A stretch of 20,860 nucleotides of DNA from Colimorpha_A sp964630635 (lineage in GTDB: Bacteria; Bacillota; Clostridia; Oscillospirales; CAG-272). Shown here one piece after another: positions 1-6,341 of the stretch. Each line of letters opens with the position of its first letter. The first letter of the stretch is position 1. The stretch spans positions 1 to 20,860 of the forward strand of contig CAZVVM010000027.1 of NCBI GenBank assembly GCA_964630635.1, given 5' to 3'. The translations under genes were made by a program, and so were the position numbers. The notes under the pieces are model-generated. The model was not told where the DNA came from. It searched no databases and was given only the letters and a program-made list of their open reading frames with translations.

Positions 1-65
1 GAAATATACCGTATTCTTGCAAAACTGTCCTTTAGCACGTCTGGCAAATGCCATCGGGTTTTTAT

Positions 66-458
66 TCAGATATATCTGTGGTACAGGATCAACATTACTG
101 CGGAAGCGATCAAGAAGAAAGCTCCGCAAACGAGGATCGATCCGAATTTCAGCTTCTTCTGTGCCTTTGCTTCCTTATATTCGTATAAATCTGCAAACTT
201 CTGTGTTTTCGCCTTACGGAAAAAACCGAAAAACTGCTTTGTACCGAAGATAAGGATGTCGAATACGCCTTCGTTACTGACGAATACCAACAGTCCAAGT
301 CCGCCAAGCATAACGCCTGCGACCATAAAACTGTCCGAAAGAATATGAAATATCGTAGCGGGGTCTGTCGTTCCAAACAGATTTTTCGAATACATTACGA
401 GAAATGAAAGGAAGAAGCCAACTCCGAAAGTTATCAGATACTTAACAAACGTCTTCAT
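66..458 (-). CDS. Small three-helix membrane protein, DUF3899-like
   Basis: This 130-residue protein has three hydrophobic stretches, at about residues 4-24, 42-62 and 105-126, with a basic, Lys-rich stretch at about 80-104 that is probably cytoplasmic. The pattern of a second helix followed by VFVSNEGVFDILIFGTKQF resembles the DUF3899 family of short Firmicutes membrane proteins; that match is from memory of the family, not from a search. Its ATG overlaps the oppF stop codon in an ATGA arrangement (positions 455-458), so translation is probably coupled to the last transporter ATPase and the gene belongs to the opp operon. No enzymatic motif is visible. Its role is unknown; an accessory or assembly function for the transporter is inferred only from position. 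Confidence 0.75.
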   Translation of the reverse strand: MKTFVKYLITFGVGFFLSFLVMYSKNLFGTTDPATIFHILSDSFMVAGVMLGGLGLLVFVSNEGVFDILIFGTKQFFGFFRKAKTQKFADLYEYKEAKAQKKLKFGSILVCGAFFLIASAVMLILYHRYI

Positions 459-1528
459 TTAGTTTCCTGATATTCAGCAACGTATTTTTCGTACTCCTCG
501 GTATTGCAGTATACATAGTGACCGGGGTAGATCTCTCTCATGCTCGGACCTTCCTTCGAATAATCGTGGTCGAGGATCGGGTTATAGGTGATTCTCTTAC
601 GCGACTTTTCGGTGATTGGGTCGGGAAGCGGGATCGCAGAAAGAAGCGAACGGGTATAGGGGTGGAAGGGGTGAGCGAAAAGCTCTTCACTCGTTCCAAG
701 CTCGACTATCTTACCGAAGTACATAACTGCGATTCTGTTCGAGAAGTACTTAACGACTGCAAGGTCGTGGGCGATGAACATTATCGTCAGACCCATCTTC
801 TCACTTAATTCGTTAAGCAAGTTGATGACCTGCGCCTGGATCGAAACGTCGAGAGCCGAGATCGGCTCGTCGGCGATGATAAGCTCGGGGTTCATAATGA
901 CCGCGCGCGCTATACCGATTCTCTGACGCTGTCCGCCCGAGAATTCGTGAGGATAACGCGAAGCGTGTTCCTGAACGAGTCCGACAAGCTCAAGCATCTT
1001 ATATACCTGCTCGTCGATGAACTTCTTATCCTTGACTCCGCGAATAATGAGTCCCTCTGCGATAATATCGCGGACTGTCATACGGGGGTCGAGAGACGCG
1101 ATCGGGTCCTGGAAGATCATCTGGATCTCGTTCGTGAGGTTATTCTTCGAGTGACGCGACCACTTCTTGTGGTCAGCCATCGCCTTTTTGATCTCCTCAC
1201 GGTTTTCGTTTACGATCTTTTCGTATTCTTCCTTCGAGATCTGCTTTGCGGAATACGCCTTGCGAGCCGCGTTGATAGCGTCCTTATAGGTACGAGTACC
1301 TGCGCAGATTCTCTCTCCCTTATAGTAGACAGAACCGCCGGTAATATCGTAAAGGCGGATTATCGAGCGTCCGGTCGTAGTCTTACCGCAGCCCGACTCA
1401 CCGACAAGGCCGAAAACCTCGCCCTTGAAGATGTCGAAGCTTACGTCATCGACTGCCTTGAGCTCTCTTTTGCCCATTTTAAAGTACTGCTGAAGGTTTT
1501 TGACACTTAATAATACTTCTTTTTCCAT
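455..1528 (-). CDS. oppF: Oligopeptide ABC transporter ATP-binding protein OppF/AmiF type
   Basis: This 357-residue protein is one of two cytoplasmic ATPases that power peptide import. The Walker A motif GESGCGKT is at residues 43-50, the Q-loop at Q140 (MIFQDP), the ABC signature FSGGQ at 196-200, Walker B IIADEP at 217-222, and the H-loop histidine at H254. The C-terminal part (HPYTRSLLSAIP, then GPSMREIYPGHYV) is typical of Firmicutes AmiF/OppF. The protein is longer than the usual 310-330 residues because of an extra, charged, probably helical hairpin at about residues 78-130, between Walker A and the Q-loop. The start lies 1 nt after the oppD stop, with an AAGGAG ribosome site inside the end of oppD. 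It pairs with OppD on the OppBC membrane core. Confidence 0.95.
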   Translation of the reverse strand: MEKEVLLSVKNLQQYFKMGKRELKAVDDVSFDIFKGEVFGLVGESGCGKTTTGRSIIRLYDITGGSVYYKGERICAGTRTYKDAINAARKAYSAKQISKEEYEKIVNENREEIKKAMADHKKWSRHSKNNLTNEIQMIFQDPIASLDPRMTVRDIIAEGLIIRGVKDKKFIDEQVYKMLELVGLVQEHASRYPHEFSGGQRQRIGIARAVIMNPELIIADEPISALDVSIQAQVINLLNELSEKMGLTIMFIAHDLAVVKYFSNRIAVMYFGKIVELGTSEELFAHPFHPYTRSLLSAIPLPDPITEKSRKRITYNPILDHDYSKEGPSMREIYPGHYVYCNTEEYEKYVAEYQETK

Positions 1529-1529
1529 A

Positions 1530-3671
1530 TTACTGTCTCTCCTTCTTCATACGCGCAATACGTGCCTTGATAAGCTCGGGCATCTCTACCTCGGGAGCGT
1601 TCGGATGGAGAAGCCAGGTTGCTGCCGCGTGAGTATCGGTGATATCAAAGAGCGGCGGCTCGAGCTCGAAGTCGATCTCAAGCGCATACTTGTTTCTTGC
1701 CGCAAATGCGTCTCCCTTGGGAGGATAGATCATATTCGGAGGTGTTCCGGGTATCGATTCGAGCTTTTCAGTCGTTTCAAGGTCAGGCATAGAGCTGAGC
1801 AGTGCCCAGGTATACGGATGCGCCGGCTCGTAGAATACTTCCTCGGCAGTTCCGTACTCGACGATCTTACCCGCATACATAACTGCGATTCTGTCTGCCA
1901 TATTCGCGACAACACCGAGGTTATGCGTGATGAAGATTACCGAGAGGTTTCTTTCCGTCTTGATCTCCTTGATAAGATCGAGTATCTGTGCCTGTATCGT
2001 AACGTCAAGAGCCGTAGTCGGCTCGTCGCAGATCAGGATGTCGGGGTTTGCAGAAAGAGCAATAGCGATAACTATTCTCTGTCTCATACCGCCCGAGAAC
2101 TCGAAGGGATACTGGTTAAATCTCGTGGTCGGTTCAGGAATACCAACCTCTTCGAGAAGCTTGATCGCCTTTGCCTTTGCAATGCTCTTGTTCATCTTAA
2201 CGGTGACCTTCGACGCCTGCTCCTTAAGGTAATCAATTATCTCGATAACGCGTTCGTTCACGTTGATCGACGCGGTAGGTGCGGTAGCTATCTTATAGTT
2301 TTCGATAACTGCTTCGAGCACCTTTACGATATTCTCAAGTTTAAGGTCGATATCGACGATCACCTGCGGCTTGAGTACCCAGTCGGGTTCTCTCTTTTTC
2401 TTCGCCTTTTCTTTGTCATACTTTTTCTTATTCTTGAGGTATATCTTTTCCTGAATGGGATTGTTTTTAATTCCGTCAAAATAGCTCTTAACAGCGCTTG
2501 CGAAAGCGGAATGGAAAACGTACTCGGTACTGTTTTTCTTGACCGAAAGACGATCGATCGCCTTCGTTACCATCGGGCTAAGCTTCTTGACGTACGCGTT
2601 CGCCTTTGCCTCGGTTACGTTTCCGCTCTTGAAATATTCAAGCGCTTCTTCGAGGTGAGGAAGGGCTGCCGCCTTCTTTTCGACCGACTTTCTGTTCGAG
2701 TATGCAACGCCGTTTTCAGCGGTAGCGATAAAGCCGAGCATAAAGTTGCGGTCGAGGTGCTCACGAGTCATTTCGTTCATTGCCGAAACGGTATAGGACG
2801 AAAGGTCTGCACCCGGATTTGTCTTAAGGTAATAGCCGAGCGTAAAGAAGTTCGGCTTATCCTTATTAAGCGCATCCTTAACGAGCGCATACGCGGTATC
2901 AAGGGTTGCCTTTATTGCGTCAACGTCGGGCTTTTTTGCAAGAGCGTTGAGTGCGTTTGCGGTTTCTACTGCCTGCGCGTCCTTAACGATAACGTAAGGA
3001 TGGAAGGAGAGAGTGAAGGTCTTATAAAGCGACTTCAGCTCCTTTTTCCACTCGACCTTTCTCTGCTTATTAATGTAGAGGAAGAGATTTTCGATATCAA
3101 CCTCTGCTCTCGTCGCGTTACCGTAAGCGTCGTTGAAGGCACTTTCAAGCTTCGTGCTTTCGATACAGAAGCTGTCGAACGCCTTGAGAGAAGCCGTGAC
3201 ACGGCTCTTGCTGTTTACACCGTTTGCTGCGTCTGCGGCAATAATATTATCGCCGAGGGTCTTAAGCATAGTGTTGAACGCGTGTCTTGCGTTTCGTTTA
3301 CCCGTCTTTGCTTTGAGGATCATTGCCTCGGTCAGCTGCTGACCTACACGCATGATCGGGTTCAAGCTCGACATCGGGTCCTGGAAGATCATCGCGATCT
3401 TGTCACCGCGGATCTTATGATATTCTTCTTCAGAAATTTTAAGTAAATCTTGTCCGTCGTAGAGGATTTCGCCGCCCTCGACGATAGAGTTTCCGGCAAG
3501 AATACCCATAACTGCTTTACTCGTTACGGATTTTCCCGAGCCGGATTCACCGACTATCGCAAGCGTTTCGCCCTTGTAAAGGTCGAAGGAGATGTTTCTG
3601 ACGGCTTTAACGATTCCACCCTGAGTACGGAATGATATTTGCAGATTTTTTACTTCTAATTTCTTATCCAT
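1530..3671 (-). CDS. oppD: Oligopeptide ABC transporter ATP-binding protein OppD with a large internal insertion
   Basis: This 713-residue protein is more than twice the usual length (about 330-350). ABC ATPase motifs are split around an insert: Walker A GESGSGKS at 41-48, Q-loop FQDPMSSLNP at 96-105, then about 370 extra residues (about 122-492), then LLEEVGIPEP, signature FSGGMRQR at 525-532, Walker B ILICDEP at 545-551 and the H-loop histidine at H583. The reading frame is continuous and the insert has no stop or frameshift. The insert is Lys/Ala-rich and looks mostly helical, with a very basic patch at about 405-428. The C-terminal oligopeptide domain (GTPPNMIYPPKGDAFAARN) has Asp, Asn, Asp and Thr where Fe-S-binding OppD/DppD proteins have cysteines, as in streptococcal AmiE-type ATPases. 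The start follows an AAAGGA ribosome site. The insert falls in the helical subdomain that normally contacts the permease. Confidence 0.93.
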   Translation of the reverse strand: MDKKLEVKNLQISFRTQGGIVKAVRNISFDLYKGETLAIVGESGSGKSVTSKAVMGILAGNSIVEGGEILYDGQDLLKISEEEYHKIRGDKIAMIFQDPMSSLNPIMRVGQQLTEAMILKAKTGKRNARHAFNTMLKTLGDNIIAADAANGVNSKSRVTASLKAFDSFCIESTKLESAFNDAYGNATRAEVDIENLFLYINKQRKVEWKKELKSLYKTFTLSFHPYVIVKDAQAVETANALNALAKKPDVDAIKATLDTAYALVKDALNKDKPNFFTLGYYLKTNPGADLSSYTVSAMNEMTREHLDRNFMLGFIATAENGVAYSNRKSVEKKAAALPHLEEALEYFKSGNVTEAKANAYVKKLSPMVTKAIDRLSVKKNSTEYVFHSAFASAVKSYFDGIKNNPIQEKIYLKNKKKYDKEKAKKKREPDWVLKPQVIVDIDLKLENIVKVLEAVIENYKIATAPTASINVNERVIEIIDYLKEQASKVTVKMNKSIAKAKAIKLLEEVGIPEPTTRFNQYPFEFSGGMRQRIVIAIALSANPDILICDEPTTALDVTIQAQILDLIKEIKTERNLSVIFITHNLGVVANMADRIAVMYAGKIVEYGTAEEVFYEPAHPYTWALLSSMPDLETTEKLESIPGTPPNMIYPPKGDAFAARNKYALEIDFELEPPLFDITDTHAAATWLLHPNAPEVEMPELIKARIARMKKERQ

Positions 3672-3711
3672 AAATTAACATTCCTTTCTTACAATTTGGT
3701 ATCGTATCCTT

Positions 3712-5271
3712 TTATTCCTCGTTTCCGCGGAGCGACGGGTTGAACGCGTCGCGCAGACCGTTACCGAACAGATTGAAGCTGAGCATCAACAAGCTGATAA
3801 AGATCGAGGGGAAGAGGATCATATGAGGATAGGTGAACAGATAGTTCTGTCCCGTTGCGAGAAGGGTACCTACACTTGTCATGTTACCCGTACTGAGGTT
3901 GATGATTCCGAGGTAGGAGAGCGAGGTCTCCGAGAAGATTACGCCCGGAATTACGAGAACGGAGCCGGTAATAAGGGTTCCGATCGCGTTCGGGAAGATG
4001 TGCTTAAACATTATACGTCTGTCGCGGGCGCCAAGCGTTCTTGCAACAAGTACGTATTCCTGATTCTTGAAGCGGTAGAACTGCATTCTCGTTCTTCCTG
4101 CCATTCCGACCCAACCGGTCGCAAAGAAGGAAATGAAGAGAATGACGATATGCGAAACGTTGAGGTGGTACTTAAGAAGCGTGATGACGATCATCGAGGG
4201 GATAGAGCCGAGAATGTCGACTATTCTCTCCATGACAAGGTCGATCTTACCGCCGTAGTAGCCCTCGATCGCGCCGTAGATCGCGCCTATAACGAGGTTG
4301 ACGACGGAAACGATAACCGCAAGGACGAACGAGAAGCGTGCACCGCTTGCAAGTCCCGCGAAGATATCCATACCGAAGTTGTTCGCGCCGAGAATGAAGC
4401 TCGGAGCTCCGATACCGTCGTTTGCGATATCGTGGATATACTTATAGTACTCGTAGTAGTCTACGCGTACGTTCCACATATTGCCCGACTTTTCCTCCGC
4501 ATAGCGGTAGAGCTTCGTATCGCCCTCCCAAAGCATCTTGGAGGTATACTTATCGTCGTCGGGGCTTTCGGTATCGAGCCAGTAGATATTCTTGAAGTTT
4601 CCGGTTTCGTCGAAGACGATCTTGGTCTTGCTTCCTTCACCGAGCTCGGTTTCGTACCAGACGTTTGCATTGTTCGAATCCTGCACTGCCTCAGGACGCT
4701 TTTCAGGGTCGGTCATCGGGTAGATGATCTGCACGTTATGCTTATCCTGATATTCCTGAAGAGCTACGTATTCTTCGTACTTGAGAAGCTGGAACTTAAC
4801 GCCGACCACGTTATAGGTATCGAGACGGAACTCATAAAGCTCTCTCTCCTTACCCATATAGGTATCTTTAACTACCTTGGGCTTGGTCATTATGACCTTT
4901 CTCGTTTTGATCTCAAGCTCGATAGCGCGATACTGGTCGTAAGTCTCCTTTGTGATCGACTTTTCCTGACCGCCGTCCCAGAAATGGATGCCATTCTTAT
5001 AGAACCATTCGTTTCTCGGGAGCGCGTAAGCGTAGTTCTGATCCTTGTCCTTGACCTGATAGGGCGTAAGAAGGGGTCCGAACACCGCAAAGAGCACGAG
5101 GAAACCGATGATGAAGGTCGCAACTATCGACGCCTTATTGCGCGCGAAGCGTCTGAAGGCATCCTGAAGATAGGACACGGGCTTGGTATCAAGCTTTTTA
5201 TCGTGAAGTCTTTCATCAACGTTATGGAAGACGAATTTTTCTTTTGAAATCTGATAATCCTGCGCTCTCAT
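3712..5271 (-). CDS. oppC: Oligopeptide ABC transporter permease OppC with enlarged external loop
   Basis: This 519-residue inner-membrane permease is well above the usual 290-345. A cytoplasmic N-terminal tail (1-45) is followed by TM1 (about 49-69). A soluble insert of about 220 residues (71-290) follows, rich in Tyr, Asp, Glu and Lys. The normal permease then resumes with FILGANNFGMDIFAGLASGA (292-311) and five more membrane segments at about 313-335, 352-366, 373-392, 433-452 and 485-503. The EAA loop that docks on the ATPase is visible at about 405-430 (EYVLVARTLGA ... HIFPNAIG). Because the insert sits directly after TM1 of a type I import permease, it should face outward, where it could meet the substrate-binding lipoprotein. 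The ATG abuts the oppB stop codon (TAAATG), so the two are translated together. Confidence 0.93.
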   Translation of the reverse strand: MRAQDYQISKEKFVFHNVDERLHDKKLDTKPVSYLQDAFRRFARNKASIVATFIIGFLVLFAVFGPLLTPYQVKDKDQNYAYALPRNEWFYKNGIHFWDGGQEKSITKETYDQYRAIELEIKTRKVIMTKPKVVKDTYMGKERELYEFRLDTYNVVGVKFQLLKYEEYVALQEYQDKHNVQIIYPMTDPEKRPEAVQDSNNANVWYETELGEGSKTKIVFDETGNFKNIYWLDTESPDDDKYTSKMLWEGDTKLYRYAEEKSGNMWNVRVDYYEYYKYIHDIANDGIGAPSFILGANNFGMDIFAGLASGARFSFVLAVIVSVVNLVIGAIYGAIEGYYGGKIDLVMERIVDILGSIPSMIVITLLKYHLNVSHIVILFISFFATGWVGMAGRTRMQFYRFKNQEYVLVARTLGARDRRIMFKHIFPNAIGTLITGSVLVIPGVIFSETSLSYLGIINLSTGNMTSVGTLLATGQNYLFTYPHMILFPSIFISLLMLSFNLFGNGLRDAFNPSLRGNEE

Positions 5272-6237
5272 TTATTTCGCCCCCATTCTGATTCTCGGGT
5301 CAATGACACCGTAGGACAGGTCGATAACGAGCGCCGCCGCAAGTCCCACCAAGAGGTAGAATGCGGAGAGCATCATAAAGAAGTCGTAGTCCTGGCTGTT
5401 GATCGCCGCAAGGTAAAGTCCGCCGACGCCGGGTATCGAGAATATTTTTTCGATAACGAGCGAGCCGGAGAGGACGCTGATAAATTCACCGATGATAGAC
5501 GGGAATATCGGCACCATCGCGTTACGAAGCGCGTGGCGTGTTGTTGCCTGGGATTTGGTAAGTCCCTTTGTTCTTGCAAGGAGCATAAATTCGCTCGTAA
5601 GAACCTCAGTAAGCTCTGCGCGGGTTCCTCTTGCATAACCTGCGATAGAACCGAAGGACATAGAAAGGACTGCGGGCACCATCGACTTGAACATATCGAC
5701 GGTAAAATAATCATAACCCGGGTTCATAGTCTTCGGGAAAAGGTTAAGCTCGAAGCAGAGTATGTAAAGAATAAGCGATGCGTAAACGAAGGAAGGCACG
5801 GAAATAAATACCATAACGAGGGTCGAGATGGTATGGTCCTGCCATTTATTCTTTTTAAGTGCCGCAAAAATACCGAGCGCAATTCCGATCGGTACGGCAA
5901 AAAGTGATGAGTAAATATTGATGAGTATCGTAGGCGGGAGCATCTTTACGAAAGTGTCCCATACGTCGTGACCCTGGAATTCGGGCATATTGATACCTAC
6001 GCCGAAGTCCCAGTCGAGAACGATACGTTTAATATAAAGACCGAGCTGTTCGAGGATCGGTTTATTATAACCGCGCGCATCCATAAGAGCTCTAAGCTTA
6101 TCGGGGTCTTGTCCGACACCGACAGAGGTAACGTCAACAGGCAACAGCTTAATGAGTACAAAGCACATTACGAAGATAATAGAAAAGGTCATAAGCATAA
6201 GCCCGATTCTTTTCATAATATACTTGAACATGTACAT
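5272..6237 (-). CDS. oppB: Oligopeptide ABC transporter permease OppB
   Basis: This 321-residue membrane protein has a normal length for OppB/DppB permeases. Predicted membrane segments lie at about 10-32, 105-126, 138-161, 185-202, 243-262 and 286-308. The EAA cytoplasmic coupling loop is at about 216-240 (EFMLLARTKGLTKSQATTRH). The C-terminal end, SYGVIDPRIRMG, is the family-typical closing motif. The first ATG is preferred over the Met at codon 3 because AAAGGAG lies 9 nt before it. It should form the translocation pore with OppC. It is second in the operon, 104 nt behind oppA, and that gap carries a strong hairpin. Confidence 0.95.
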   Translation of the reverse strand: MYMFKYIMKRIGLMLMTFSIIFVMCFVLIKLLPVDVTSVGVGQDPDKLRALMDARGYNKPILEQLGLYIKRIVLDWDFGVGINMPEFQGHDVWDTFVKMLPPTILINIYSSLFAVPIGIALGIFAALKKNKWQDHTISTLVMVFISVPSFVYASLILYILCFELNLFPKTMNPGYDYFTVDMFKSMVPAVLSMSFGSIAGYARGTRAELTEVLTSEFMLLARTKGLTKSQATTRHALRNAMVPIFPSIIGEFISVLSGSLVIEKIFSIPGVGGLYLAAINSQDYDFFMMLSAFYLLVGLAAALVIDLSYGVIDPRIRMGAK

Positions 6238-6287
6238 ATTGACAATCTCCTTTCATTGCATTTTCGACAACGTATAAACGGAGAAAT

Positions 6288-6314
6288 ATGGGGGACAGTA
6301 AAACCATCCCCCAT
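6288..6314 (-). promoter_or_regulatory. Stem-loop in the oppA-oppB gap
   Basis: The transcript reads ATGGGGGA, an 11-nt loop, then TCCCCCAT: eight perfect pairs, five of them G-C. Three more A-T pairs form beyond a one-base bulge. No T-run follows, so this is probably a mRNA 3'-end stabiliser or partial attenuator rather than a full terminator. Such hairpins after binding-protein genes commonly raise lipoprotein levels over permease levels. Confidence 0.7.
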
Positions 6315-6341
6315 TATTCGGAAACCGTTTAAGACGGTAGA

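Noticed and set aside
48..59. TGGCA-TGCCA hairpin behind the first gene as a terminator
   Set aside because: The loop would have two bases and there is no T-run.
1500..3446. Long plus-strand open frame of 648 codons
   Set aside because: It lies fully antisense to oppD. Its product is Arg/Leu/Cys-rich without recognisable domains, while the minus strand carries all ABC motifs.
1530..3671. OppD as a fusion or frameshifted pair of genes
   Set aside because: There is one continuous frame, one complete set of ATPase motifs and no internal ribosome site at the edges of the insert.
3823..5247. Plus-strand open frame of 474 codons
   Set aside because: Antisense shadow of oppC with no independent support.
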